The translations under genes were made by a program, and so were the position numbers. The notes under the pieces were generated by a model. It was not told the origin of the DNA. It saw only the letters and a program-made list of their open reading frames with translations, and did not search any database. Below are positions 46,501 to 61,500 of a stretch of DNA of 64,000 nucleotides, in pieces. The DNA lies in NCBI RefSeq assembly GCF_020740795.1, contig NC_067282.1:171274274-171338273 (forward strand), written 5' to 3'. Every line of letters begins with the position of its first letter. Position 1 is the first letter of the stretch. The DNA comes from Apus apus. Lineage: Eukaryota > Chordata > Aves > Apodiformes > Apodidae.

Positions 46501-49500
46501 AAGCCTTTTAACCTACTTTATACAAATGTGCTATTACAGCAGAAAGCCTTCTACATGGCAAAAAAAAATATGGGGGGATATTGCAGGCTGAGAATTGAAG
46601 GCCACCACCATTTTGTACACAATCCAGGCTTGCTAATCTTTTATCTTTGCTAATCTTTATCTTTCCCTAGATTACAAATATTTCTGTGCTAACCATTATT
46701 TCACTGTAGACACAAGTGTCTGCCTCCTTTTGGCACCAAATTAATTAATAAAGTGGCATAGGGCAACTCAAATTCAATTGCTTGCCAACATGGTGAACAA
46801 AAAGCCATGTCTTGAGCAGTTAAATCTTTAAGCAGAACTCTGTCCTGTTGACAGCTGTTTTCTTCAGTGTTTGTCTCCACCAATAACACAGTTGCAACAG
46901 GAATGTTAAATAGTTAATATAACAAGGCAGGGATGGGCTAGAGCCCATGATTACTAAGGCACAGGTGATGCACTATGCAATGCCATCCATGGCCCTGCTC
47001 CTCTGGATCCTGCTGATGTTTTAGTCTTTCCTAGGCATGGTTTTGAAGTGACCACTACTGATTGCTGCTGAACATCTGCACTCCTTTTCTGTGCCCATTT
47101 GGGCCTTAATCTCACAGTTTGGCCATGGGATCCTAAAGTTGGTGTCAATATAGTGAACAGCTGTGTCACCTGCATTTCACTACTTCACTTGTGCTTTAAA
47201 TGAGAGACAGACTTCCTCAGTTTCCACTCCTACTTCATAACTCCTATGGAAGAATGAACTCTTATAAAGTACAGCTACACTGTCTTGGAAAAAGAAAGCA
47301 CAATTATGAGTTTGTTCACACCATTTAGTGGAGCCATATTATATAAAGATGGTGGGTTTAGCTCTACAGGGCTTATCAGGAGGAACCCACATGCAGGCTG
47401 TCTTGTAAAACTGGCAGCATTCCCTACGGCGACTGCAGGCTTGGATATTCACCCCAGGCAGAAGACTGACACTGACTTCTCTGCTACTCTATTTTTTTCC
47501 CCCCTTCTGTGATGCCTGCTCACCCAGCTGCCCCTCCTCTCCAAACAGCTGCACTGATAGAGTCCACCTGCCCCTTCCCACCACAGCAAAGGGGAAGAGA
47601 CAATCTGTCACTGGCAGCTTGTCTACGTGACAAAGCAGATGGGTACAGCCCGGGTGGAACTATTGTTTACATTGTTCTGTGTGCAATGGAACCACTGTAG
47701 CCAGGTTTCCTATAGATACACCTTCCTGTTCCCCTTCTCTATGGCAACTGTCCCAGCTCCTAACCAGTATCCCTTATGACATCCTTTTTAAAAAAAAACA
47801 AACCACAAACTCCTCTGCTGTAGCTCTTTTCCTCCCCTTTCTCCCTCTGTCTCTTCCTCCTTCTACACATCCTCTGGGATAGACAAGGGGCAACTTTTGT
47901 TTCTGCTGGTGCTAAGTGCACGTGTGCTGGTTGCTCTGTCTGGGTTGCCTGCGGGCCAGATACGCAGTGTCCTTACACTCTCTCTTCTCTATAGGGATCA
48001 TTATTCTTAATCCTTCACCTGTAACTGGCTACTAATTATCAGGAAAATGGTAGTTATTTTACAATTGTTACACCCCTTTCCATCTGTTACATTTGCTTGA
48101 AACTGGGCAGAAGTTACAGGGAGGGACATCTGAAGAATGGTCCAACTGAAATATGTCACAGTCAAATACACCTGTAGGAAACCAGGCTAAAAAAGAGTTG
48201 ATATAATAGAGATGCATCAAACTTTTCATGGATATCTATCGTACCCAGAACTGCCAGAGTATATGTTATTAATATTTATAGAAGATGACTACTGTTCAGA
48301 AGTTTCACAGTGGGGGGCACACACGTTTTCCAGTAGCTACAAGTCCTTTAGAAAGAACAGCTTTTAAATTCACATCAAAACAGATCCCACTGAATGGCAA
48401 ATATCCTCTAGTTGAAATATTTAAAGACAAACTTTTGCTAAGTTTAGTTTTTGTAGACAAAAGAGACAGAGTCACTAAAACTGTAACATTATATCAGAAA
48501 ATAATATGTGCTGACTGAAATAGTTTCTCTTTTGCCCTTCCTGTGACTGGACAAAGCAGGAGAGAACACGGAAACAGCTGGTCAAACACAGATGAATTGG
48601 AGCGAAAAAGCACACAAACAGAGATTAAAGAAGCAAGATTTGCTACAGACCACCAGGACTGAAATCCTCTTCTTTCAAGTAAGAGACAACTAGGAAAGGG
48701 AGATGGTGTCCTGCATGGAGCACCTGTACGACTCATTCCCATCCAAGGCACAGTGAGGCAACAGACGTACCGTCCTCGCTGGTGTGGGGCTCTGTGCTGG
48801 CATCCTGGTCCACCTCCTCTAAGGTACCATGTTCGCTGTAGGGGCTGTCACTGAAGGGAAGCGAAAGGTCAAGCAGAGAGAGAAACCACAGCATGAAAAG
48901 GATGCTTCAGGGGGCATTAAACTGCAGTGTTTTTCTTCCCCAGTCCACTGGGGGTAACTGATGTCTTCCACATGTATCAAAAATATACCACCTCCATGAG
49001 ATTATGTGAAGTTATTATTATAATGTTATAAAGTTATGTGCCACATAATTCTCTTGATAAGCCATGAACACACAATTACTGAAGAAGACCACACGATTCT
49101 TCAAATGACATCTTCAGTTATCAAGAAGCTCCCAGAACCTTTGAATAATTTCATTTATGGAAAGGGTGAGTGTGTTGCTAGGAGAAGAAAGGAGCGAGAG
49201 GAAGGCATTATAAGCTGAAATTTGTTAGGATGGTTCACATTCAGAAAGCCAATTTCTGGCTGTGTGCTCCGCAGAGTACACCTGGAATTCTGGCTGTGTC
49301 TGGCTGAACACAAGGGCAGCTTCCTCCACAAAATGTTGCAGGGAATCTCATTGCAATTGCCTATGCTTCATGTTTTTTACAGCTTACAGTTTCCTACACA
49401 AACATAAACACTCTCCTCATTTATCTTCACACCTCTATTGTGTGCAAAAGTCATCCTGTATCACAGGATTTATCCAGACAACCAGTCTAATGATTTTCAT

Positions 49501-52500
49501 AAAGAGACAGAAGGGTAATATTCTGACTTACCAGTAGTCATCTCCAGCCATGCATTTTTCATACACTGGGCCATCAAGTTCTTTAGCATCTGGAAAAATA
49601 GCCTCATGATGGATGATGATAGTTTTTATTATCTCATTCACGTGTGCCTGACAAGACACCTGGTCTTGGATGTCCGGAACAGGCATCAAGGTTGGCCCAA
49701 AACAAATAGCCAGGTTGTATGGATCCATCATGTTTTCATCACTGTACTGTGAAAGGCTGTTAGAACAGAAAAAGTAAGAAAAACTGACTTTTCCACTGTG
49801 ACTAATCTTATTAAAAAAACTTGAGAAACTTCAGTTTCCATCACAACTTTGAAATTTCCTGTTCTCCTAGACACTTAATCCCACATAATATGACATACGA
49901 AATGGGATTTCTTCAATAGGCTATACAGATTGGAAGGTGAGTTTACAGCACATGTACATAGATGTGTGTGTTCCTACACTTTTGTTTTTTGTGTACTCTG
50001 ACTTAATGGGCTAACGTAAAATGCATCAAATGCTGCTGCTTCTATCTCATCACTGCTTATCCTTGGAGGCCCAAGTGGATTGGATCCAGAGTGGATCATA
50101 GTTATCATTCCTCATCAGACCCTGCTGCATCTCTCCCATCAACTGGCTATATAACTTAGGCAGACTGAACTGTTTTCTGGAGGTAGCTAAGTTCCTGGAT
50201 CTTGCAAAGGCTCTTGTGAATTCTGGTTTCTGTTTTTACTGTGCAGCCTAAAATCCCCAAGTCCACCAACTCCCACAGGGTTCTCATTTTTGAAGCAACC
50301 AAACAAAAAGCTTTGATTATTCTTATTAACCAACTATTGCAAGGTCTCCTTTCCTCCAGAAAATTTAACATTACTAGTTTTCAATTTTGATTTTGAATGA
50401 AATGTTGCTCTTTATTCCCTTGTTTAAAAGCATTGGCACTTCAAGTTCAACAAGGATGAATGCAAAGTCCTGCCAGTAGGATGAAATAATCCCTTGTATT
50501 ATTATGGTCTGTGGCTGACTATTAGATACCAGTTCTTAAGGAAAAGCACTGGGAAATGCACTCCTTGGACAAGAAGTTGGACACGATGCAGCAGTGTGTC
50601 TTCCAGCAATGAAGGCTAGTTACATATGTGTCTGCACTAGGAAGAGCAAAGCCAGCAGGTCAGGGGAATTAATTATTCCTGTTCCACTTGGTGCTCATGA
50701 AGTCAAGTCATGAGCAACATGATGTAGATTTAGAAGCTTTGAGCAGGACGCTAGACCAGATGAGGTCCAGTCATGAGGTCTGATGACTTCATATGGCCAC
50801 GCAGGCCTAACTGCATATGCAAAAAGCAGAACTGGACTTGCAGAAAGTCAAGCTATGGGAATATTTTTCCTATGGATGCACCAGAAGCAGTTTGGATGAA
50901 TATGAGAGTTAGTCTGTGTTCTGAATTGCATTCCTGTGGAGAGCACAGATGTAGCTAAAGTGACCACGTAACAAGCATAACCTCATATAACTCTGACCAA
51001 TCTGTATGTCTAAGCAGAGAAGAAGCTGTGACATAAGCCTATGAGATATTTACACAGTGTCACTACAGAGGGATGAGTTAATGTTTTCAATGAATGGTTA
51101 TTTTCATACAACTGTAGAACTCTGCCCCTCTTTTAAATATTGTTTGAAAGTGGTTCAGAAATTACTAGAAGAAAGGAAGCAGGAACAGCTGTGAATACAG
51201 GCACACAGACATAACCTGGCTGCAAAGCCCTTGTTTCTATAGGAACAGACAGGATGGATGAAATGGGGAAGGTCACAAAGACAGAATTAATCAGCAGAGG
51301 GCAAACTTAGCAAAAAAAGAGGAAAAAGGAAGGTCAAAAATGGATATAACAGGAAACAGACAATATGGCAGCAAAAAGAGAAAAGCTAGAATCAGGGCAA
51401 AGTGCAGAAGCAGAATTTGCAGTGAAAACACCGGGGCCAGTAAAACTGGGGAGAGCTGTGAAGAGCTGGAGGAAGAAAGAGTGCAACTGCCCAACCTTTT
51501 TTTTTTTTTTCTCATTGAGAATGAAGTTTTTCTGTGATGACAAAGATGTGAACACCACCTTCAATTTCTCACAGAACCCTCTTTGCAGCAGCTCCATGTG
51601 TTTTCCCAAGTGAGAACCAAGCTACTTTATATCAAAGCATATACAGGGGATATACTGGTAGCTCTATTACCACAAAATAGAAGCAGCAACACAAAGTCTC
51701 ATCCTGGCAGTGCCTAGCATCAAATAGGTAGCTTGTAGTGCCTGTGCTGCTTGAATATACTGCTTATTTTTCCCATCAGGAGATTAAAATCAGCTTGACA
51801 TAAGGAAAAAAAAATATCTACTTTTACCTCAGTTACTTTAAATGTAGTTACAGTTTGTATTCATTATTTTTTTTATCAGCTTATTTTGTTATCAGCTTTA
51901 ATGCTGTAGCCTGTACTCCCCATTTCAGACAACACTTTAATCTCTCTTGCTATAACCTTGTCCAGTTTTGGACAAATGGTATTTTAATTTGAATGAAGAT
52001 TCAAAGGTCTTTTCCTTCTACTTTCATTGCCAATTAGAAGATCATATGTAGTGTTAAATGGAACTTAAATTAATTCTACATAAAGCATGACTAAACACAA
52101 AGAACTTCAGCACCAGCAGAGGAAGGCAGCAGAAGATGCAATACCTTGGGGAATGATAAAGCACTTACTGGTTGAGGAAGGCAAAGAGGTATCTCATCAC
52201 TATAAGGACCGACCTGGGCAAAGTAAGGAGGAGTTTGCGGATGTGAAGAGCCCTCTCATAGAGATTGTCTATTCCTGCAAACAGAAGAAAGGATTTTAAG
52301 TTCCCTTCCATATTATGGTCTAAACCAGCATTCAGTCACTTTATTCAATTTACTTCAACTCTTTACCATCACATGTCCCCCGCCAGTATCTTCTCATGTT
52401 GGTCTATTAGACAAATAATATCTAGAAGTCCTTCTCCCTCTCGTTAAAATCACACAGTTTAGAAGTAACATCTTTATATATCAGAAGTCACAAGTCTGCC

Positions 52501-55500
52501 TAAGTTAAACCCTGTGCCACTTGCTGAGCTGAACAGCTCACAAACCCAGCTCACAAATCAGATAGAATATTCCAAACACTGAGCTTCTCTAATGAGTTTT
52601 CTAACTCAAGTGTCCAACTATAACTCTTTTAATGGCAAAGTAGTAGAGAGCCCTTACATTTTACAGTGTGTAAGCAACAAACACAAAGATCACATTATTT
52701 TCCCAAAGTATTTTATAGCAGTCCACCAAAATTCTTCTGAAGCAGGCAAAACAAGGCTTAATAAAAGCATCAGTTCCTAATGTCTTGTAACAAGGATGCA
52801 TTATCTTCTATGTTGGTCAGAAAAATAATGTGGCTCCAAGCGGGGCAGTGATGGGATAAAAGGATAAACTGCTTTCCAAAATAAGTAATATTTCAATTTT
52901 TTACTCAATGTGTTTTCTGTGTAAATGTTAGAAACAACCAAAAACGTCAGTAATGTTTTTTACATCAGCCAAGAATGCTGTGTTTAACAATATCCAGGAG
53001 AAATCCTAGCAGACTACATGAGAAATACTATCCAGTGGCACTGAAATGAATATTAAAAAACTTTGAAAGTGAGAAACAGAAACTGATTCCAATAGCTGAA
53101 AAGCCATTTGTACCACAAAATGTGATATTTAACAGGCAACATTTAAAGTAATTACTTAAATGAAAACATTCTGACCATAAACAGAATTCCTGGTGTTTAT
53201 TTGTGCTCTCTGGTATGGCTATTTCTACCAATCAGCGTTTATTTGTAGATGCAAAATATCTGTTGACTTAAGTTTCTTAGAAGAAGAACTGGTGTCTACT
53301 AATTAGTATTTTGGTACCAAGAACAAAGCATAAGCAGAGCATGTTGGCAGTGAGGCTTCTGTCAACCACACAGAAGTGCTGTACTTCATTAGGAAATGCT
53401 AGTGTGGGGGAAAACCTGTCCCCACACCTGCATGTACAGGAGATCCCACTGGCTCAGAATCACTAGTGTGCTGGGGAACCATTTTTGGGATGGGGTGAAG
53501 CTCAGCTCCTTGGGAGTTTCTGCAGAAGGAGAACAACCCATCACCACTCGCATGAAGGAAGCCCACTTGGATTGTGCTATTTACTGCAGGACTGGCAAAC
53601 CAAAACTCCTGTGGAAGTTTAAATCCTATTCCCTGGCAGAGCAGCTGAAGGCTGGAGCGGTGTCCCTGGTGAGGTGCAACTGGCTGCCATGGAGCTGTTG
53701 GGGAAAAGGACTACTGACAAGTTGTGTAATTTACAACCTAATGAGTCACACCGAACCCAAACTCTAGCTGAAAATCAGTCAAAGCCATTACACTTTCTCC
53801 CATGGAGTATGGGACTTGACATTGATTTTTATGTTTCTGTTAAACCTGTACTGCATGAATCAAGAAGTATTACTGGTTACTGTTTAAGAACTGGAGTCCT
53901 TGGCAGACTCATACTGGCCCTGGGATCTGCTCGCACAGTGAGGATCTGCAGAGCAACCATAATGCTCCTCTCTCCAGTCCATACCACCTTCTGAAGCTCC
54001 AATGCTATGTACCCTTACTTCTGCACTGCAGTGCCACACGGCTCTTCTGCACAGCCCAATGACCCCAGTTTTAGTGCAAGGCCTTTCTCCACCTGCCTAA
54101 ACTACCAGCTCTCCAAAACTAAGTGGAAGGAGGCTGAAATTATCTTCAGTTCCCAGTCTTCCAACAGCAGCAGCTGCTGTTTCATCTAGCAGGGCTTTGT
54201 GAGTCACCAGCTCAATCGACTTTCCCCCAACAAGCCCATCTCTAAGTTCTGTACACAGAGCTGTAGGTCTGAGTGGTTTGGAGGCTGTGTGTGCATGCAC
54301 AGGGGGATTTTCTACGGAGTGGGGCTGAGGGAAGAAGGTCCAAAGGCAATTTGGTTATGCCTTTCAACCCTCCTGCCTCTTGCTGTGCAAGGCTGCGGCA
54401 CAGCTCCTCTCCTGCCCTTCTGCCCTGCGTGCTGGATGTGGGAAGCTGGAGGGAAGTTGTGACACAGCACCAAGACCTGTCTTCTGCATTGAAGACTTTC
54501 TTGGCTAATGTCTTGTGCCACAGACCTGCCTGTTCCAGCCAGTCCTGGAGACCAGCCCTGAATCAGGTTCACTTATTGCTGTACTCAAATCAGACCAGAG
54601 AAATGTGCTGGCAGGGCTCCCAGGTGGGTCCAGTGGCTCCTTCCAGCAGTGTGCTGCCTATCTGGATGCAGTATCTCTGTCTAAACTAGTGAGCTACACC
54701 AGGAGGGGGCACAGTGCTGAACACTGGCAGGCAGCTGCCACACAGCAGCTATCACACTCTCCAAAGTGCTTGTGGTCTGTGCTAACAACAACTCTTCCAA
54801 GCAGTTCCTAGACAAGGTTCACAGGATGCATGAGCCAGGAATTAGTCCCAGTAGGCAGCATGGACACAGCAGAGTAGGTACAGAGAGTTTGGCTGTACAG
54901 CCATATGTTGAGCTAGCCCAGCTGCCCTCCCAGGAGCACTATCAGTAATAGGTACCAGCAGGTCACCTCTATACTGAAGTGGTTACAAGCTAAACATGCT
55001 GGAATGAGGTGTGTGCATTTCCAATACCCTTCTCAAAACCAGTCCCAGTTTCCCCAACAGCCCCTTTATTGAAAATTCCAAACTACTGCCAAGTGGTAAA
55101 CTTGTGTGCTTTCCACATTATTTCAAAAGGCCTGGTTTAATTTCTCAGCACCAATTTGGTTTAAAGGAGATAGGTAATAATGCCATGTATTTGAGTGCTG
55201 CTTTTACACAAGGAGTCAAATTTCATAGCTGCTTTTGTGCAGGCAGTGCATAAGTGTTTGGGTAGGCAGAAAAGAAGGAATGAATGCAGAGACATCTTTC
55301 TGCATCCAGGCAGAAAGAATTTGCAGCTCTGCTGCTTCGCATGCAGAGGGAAGAGAAAGCACTGCTCTGCCTCCACCAGATCTGCAGAACAGAGCCTCAG
55401 GGCGGCCATCCAGGCTACCAGCTGGTTACTGAGAGAAACCACTGACAATCCCAACACTGCGGAAAGCTGGATGTGTCACTTCTCTCACTGCACGTCTGTT

Positions 55501-58500
55501 GGAGGCCCTCTTCTCATTACTCTGATTTTCAAGAGCTGTGATTAGCCCTACCCCAGCAGCCAGTGAGGTGTTACCCATTTCTCAGTTAAGAAAACCGAAG
55601 TGCTGATAATGCAATGACTTGTCCTGATAATGCAATTAGCTGCCAAGCAGAAATAAAAATCAGAGGACTTGAAAACTGGTTAATTACTCTAGTGATACCT
55701 AGATGATGAAACATTCCCAAACACAAGCAACAGGACAAGCCTCCGGCAAGGCCAACAACACTAAGAACAAATGTGGTTTTTTCTGACTGTGGAGTGATGG
55801 AGGGAAAGGAGATCCATGTGAAGGACACCTGGATATCAACCACAAATCAAGAATACACTCAGGTAAATATCACAAATAAAAATGGCTATCATTTTCTAGT
55901 TGCCAGTTCTCAGAGCAGAGCAAAAATTGTGGAGCTGTGGTCTGACACACCTGCTTTAAAGACCTCTCTCAGCAACAGGGATCAAACCCACAAGCAGGAG
56001 AATTTTGTGCCAGCCAGACGAGGTGTTTGGCATGGGAACACTGTGCTCTTGTCAAAGTGCAGAGCTCGAGTGCAGCCCAGAGCACAGGAAACATTTGTGG
56101 GGTGAAACAAGAGAAGGGGAAGAGACCAGCTTACAGAGCTTCATCATTATAGCACTCTGGCAGAGCACCTGGGCCTAGAACTCTTGGTATATTTTTCATA
56201 GAATCATAGAATGGTTTGAGTAGGAAGGGGCCCTAAAGACCATCTAGTTTCAACCCCCCTGCATGGGAAGGGACACCTCCCACTAGATCAGGTTGCTCAG
56301 AGCCCCATCCAACCTGGCTTTGAACTCTTCCAGGGATGGGGCTTCCACAACTTCCCTGGGCAACCTGTGCCAGTGTCTCACCACCCTGACACTAAAGAAT
56401 TTCCTCCTAATGTCTAACCCTGATCTCCCCTCTTCCAGTTTTGATCCACTGCCCCTTGTCCTCTCACTACAAGCCCTTGAAAAAAACCCTTCCCCAGCTT
56501 TTCTGTAGGCCCCCTTCAGGTACTGAGAGGCTGCTACAAGGTCTCCTCAGAGCCTTCTCTTCCCCAGGCTGAACAGCCCCAACTCTCTCAACCTGTCTTC
56601 ATAGGAGAGGTGATCCATCCCTTGGATCACCTTAGTGGCCTTCCTCTGGACTTCCTCCAGGAGCTCCTTATGTTGGGAGTCTCCCGAACTGGACACAGTA
56701 CTCCAGGTGGGCTCTCATGACAGCTGAGTAAGGGGGGGAATCATCTCCCTTGACCTGTTGGCCATGCTATCTGACAGTAATGAAGCATCTGACAATTTGC
56801 TTTGCTCCATTATTTGACAATAAACTTGCTTCATTTGACAATAATGGAGCAAAGCACTTTTAATAATATGAGAAATGTCGCTTTCAGTGTATCTGCAAAA
56901 TTATCTAAGCATCAGAGGTGTTTGGGATCTAAGGAGCCTCCACCAGTTACTACAAAAAAAGGGAGTTCAGAGATCACTTAAGTCTACAGTCTCACCCTTT
57001 GACTTCACCTTCATCACCTCTGAGAGACATCTCTCCAACCTGTTAATAAAATTCTCCAAAGACGCAGATCACAACCTCTACAGGAAAATCTGCTGAGGCA
57101 CAATCCTGCATTGCTGTTGGAAAAGATTTATTTATTGATCTCCCATGGACTTCCTCTGCAAAAATGCCTTGTCCTTGAACTGGATGAATGAATCCAGCTG
57201 AGATTAATGTCATTGCATAAATGAAAGAGTTACTTAATCAGCTAGCTGCCTCATTGTCAGCCACAGGCTAAAGACCAGTTCTCAATAGCATGATACAGGC
57301 ATAAATTCTAGCTACTCAAGTCTTAAAAGGTGTGATCTTCAGCCTCCAAGAACACTGGAACCTGTCCCGGAGAGGTGGTGTCATCTTTGCTTACTGCAGA
57401 GACACACACAATCAATGAACGTCCACTTTTCTCTTCCATGCAAAATAACACACTTTAATCACCTGGTGACTCACAATGAGGTTTTTGCAAAGGCAGACTC
57501 TGATGTGAAACAGATCAAAAGTGAACAATCTGCCTCAGAAGACTAAAGGAAACCTGAGAGGTGAGAAAACACAATTACTAAAACAAGCCCCCAAATACAA
57601 ATAAAACAAAACTAAATTATAAATGAAGTCAGGGATACATTCATCCTAAATAACATTAATTGAGGTTTAATTAGGCAATAAACCTGAAGTAGTGGAGCAT
57701 GTAAAAGCAATAAAGATTCAAATATATAACTGCAGCACTTTGGTGATGGAGACTTGCAAAAGACTTTCAAAAGAGCAATTGCAGATGGTTCTGAAATATT
57801 CTGGGCCAACTGGATAGCTACATGGCTTTATCACCACGGTCTAGTTAAAAATGCTATAAAAGCATCGTACTTTTCTGGCCTCTCCTGCAATGGTGGTGAG
57901 ACATGGTTATCCAATGAGGAGAAGATTCAGCCTGGGAGGAGTCAGAACTCAGAAGCTGTGTCTGTTCTATCACTGTCTGTTAACAGGCAGCCAATCTCAG
58001 AAGTGAAAAAGGAAATGCACACATTTTGCAAAGGGAAGATACTATTGAGCAGAACATGTGGAAGGAGAAACCTGGTGTCAGCAACGAATGAACTGTGCTA
58101 CAGCCAGCGCTGTGCAAACTAAGCGTATTTCACAGGCAAGGGTAGCACAAAGGAGGAAGAGGAAAGCAAACAATGGTAATGTAAGCGATCCCCTTCCTTT
58201 GGCAGCTCTGTTGTGAAGGATAAAATCCAATGTGGTATCTGTGTGGAGATCACTCACTACTTCCACTTGGAGTGGCACCTACTAGTAATGGAGTGAATGA
58301 CTAATGTGTCTTTTACACACCTGCTGAATGGACATCAAATGGGATTGAGTTACACTTGCAGATGCAATTTTTATGGTCAATTTGCAGCTGACAAGTCATC
58401 TACGTGAATATGTATTAGTGCTGAAGTTAACAATTTGTGCCTCTTTCCACTTTGGTAGATGGGTCCAACCCAGCTCAAAGATATGCTATATATTAACTCA

Positions 58501-61500
58501 GCAATGCCACTTACGGCTCTTTCAGATCTACTAAAAAATGCATTACCAGAGGAAAAACACAATTGCCTCCACTGTCACTTAGGGAATGAAACAGTTGTCA
58601 TAGTGTTGAAACCTTTTCAGGAAGAGCTGCCAATTCAGAATACAGTTTTTTATTTTTTAGGTAACAAGCAATAGACTGGAAAAGCAGTAAAATAATTTCC
58701 TTCCATAACATATTCTTTAGCTAAATGGACACTGCTAGCAGCAAGGGGCTGAAATGATGAAAAACAGAAGGAAAAAAGATGAAAGTTTTCCTCCACCCTG
58801 GCATCTTAGTATAGCAAATTTAAGGCAAGGGAGATGAAAGCAAGAATTATTAGAATGACCCATGCAGAAGCTGATGTGCCTGTTGCTGCACTGCACAGCT
58901 ATGTATGTAAAAGTGATTCATGTCTGTAAGAACTCACACCAGGAGAGGAACTGTGGTTCCCTAGCAGTGAAGGTAAATTGTGTCCAGACCTCAGCACAGC
59001 TTCAGTACCCTCTGCCTACAGGTAACTCCCCTTACAATTATTTTGCTTGTGTTTGGCCCAATCCGTTTCTACAAAGGGGCAGAAAAGAAGTACAGTGCAA
59101 CTGTCCTTCCTTCCCCCCATCTTATTTTACCCTCTGGATTGCTGAGTGCTGCTGGGTGCAATAGTAGCCATTCGTTTTGCTGAGAACGCAGAATTATGGC
59201 CCATAATCAGATGAATTCTTTACATTCTGTTCTGTCTTTCATGCTTGCTCTGGAGAAGTCATAATTTAGCTCAACTGTTATCTAAACCAGTTCATAAGCC
59301 CAAACAGAATCACATTGTTCTCACAAGTCTAATTAATACAAATTGCCCTAAGAGTCACAATCTTTTTGCACTGTTCCACTGTATTTGCAGAAGTGAAAGC
59401 ATTAAATCACAATGCTCTATTTCATTTGGAAATATATGCATAAATGCAAAAGAATTCCTTAGTGGCTGTACTGAGGAAAGGTTCATTTTGCAGCTGTAGC
59501 CTCAATTATGTTTGACATCCATAACTAAGTACTTCAGTTTCAAGGGGTTTTTCACTGGCAGCATTCCATTTCCATATAAAATGAGTGACATCCTGCTCTT
59601 TTAAAGTTAAGTTACAGAAGTTACAGTAACGTGTGTTCTCACAGAGGAAAGAGAGTCTGGCAATGCTCTCATTAACCATGTATGTAGACCAACATATTTA
59701 ACATGTGAGGCCAGATGAGCACAGAAAAGGAAACTAACATAGCTGTGACAGGTTTCAAAATCTGAAGTGTGAGAAAAATCTTGCCTAGACTGTCTTCCTT
59801 TTTGCAAGATATACAAAGTGTTAAGGTTAAAAGGTAGTAATGGGAAAGGGTCTTAGAAGTGACAGTTTTTGACAGTATGTACCACATAGGTGCTACATAA
59901 ACTAAGCCATGACAGGTAGTATATTCTTAAATGCTTGTTGTTTTTTTAAAAAAACAAACAACATCTTATTCCCTGGAAGTAGTGGGCCACTTAACAAAGC
60001 ACACAGACAAGGTAAATAGCTCTAGAAACACTTCACCTCGGGCTTCTCTGATAACCAGAAGATGAAGATGCACTGTGTGGGCTTCTGGGGCTGTGAGTGA
60101 AGAAGGAAGCTTCTTTCTCTGCTCCAACCATGTTCAAAACCCCCAGTGTGACAACACAAACTAAACTACCCCAACATGCTCAAAGAGGAACACCCTTTTG
60201 TCCTGTCATGATTCAAACTTATCTCTCCTCCCTCTGCTGAAAGAAGGCATTGACATGTCATTTCAGAGTGCCCTGGAAGATAACCCTGTAGAAACCAAAC
60301 CAAACCAAATCAAAATCATTCTCCCCTGGCTTCCTGCAAAACCTGCCAGAAGCAGGTCCATGACTCTCACAACACATTAGCAGGAAGAAAATCCACTGCT
60401 TTCTTGTGTAACAGCAACAGTAGCAGTCAAAGGCCAGCAGAACTACGCAGTCACTGCACCTCGTTTTGACAAGCTGTTGTAGAGGTGATAACGCAGACTT
60501 ACGACATCCTCAGTGAACAGCCAGTCTAAACCATGATCAGATGGCAACACCTCTTTCCAATAACTGCTCCATTTAAAAATGTGGCTGAGAAAAGCAGTGA
60601 CTTTATTCTAGACTACTGGTTGTTCTTGAGTTCAGCTCTGCTGGATGAGACTATGTTTTTAAAAAAAGGTTGTCAACTCTTTTGCCAGCAAATAATTCAC
60701 TGCCTATCTTGAACATGCAATAGTTGGACACCCACTAAGCAGACCAAGACCTAATGCTAGGGTCTAGCATTCAGTGCCATTTTCCTTCAAGTTCTTATTA
60801 ACCAAAGACAATTTTGAAATAACTGAACTGAACTCCTCTCGGACAGTGATGTTCTGAGAGTTTGGGGAATCTCTCCTGCCTGCACAAGTGCCATGTAGAC
60901 ATACTCCATGGAATTCTACCCCTCTTTCCAAATGCCCCATCCTGTCTCCAGAAGTTTCAATGCTAAACAGAAACTCTTTGGAATCATACAGGTTTCTCTT
61001 CTTGGTACGTATTTAAAAGGTTGTTTTGGGTAAATGAAGCACTCTGAAATCTGAAGCACTCACTTGTGTAATCTCTGTAAGATTAATACTAATTCTAGGT
61101 GTTTTAAAACTCTATTTAAATCTCTTAAACAGCACAGTGCCATAACATCTTCATATAAAAGAACCACCATTTCTATTTTTCTTAATGCTTAGTTAAAATA
61201 ATAAAGTCATAAAGAGATCCAATGGGAAGAATCTGACAGCAGAAATTTTGAAAAGGAAATCTGATACCAATGTTTAACAATGAAAGTGATTAATAATTCG
61301 AACAGTTTATCCAATAATGTGGTAGGTTTTCTGTCAACTGAAGCCATTAAATCAATAACTTTTTCCAGCAGACATGCTGTAATTCATCCAGAAGTTATGG
61401 AAATCGGTGGACGATTATTAGCCAAAGTTTCATGATGCCTGTCATGCAGAAAATCACTCAGTCAAAACAATATCTTTTTAGATTTTAATTTCTATGACTC

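Noticed and set aside
53396-54990. Open frames of 60-138 codons inside the large SRGAP1 intron
   Set aside because: No homology recognised, and the flanking SRGAP1 exons join in perfect phase without them.
59941-59972. Near-palindrome of T and A runs with GTTG/CAAC ends
   Set aside because: Low-complexity homopolymer runs give such symmetry by chance.
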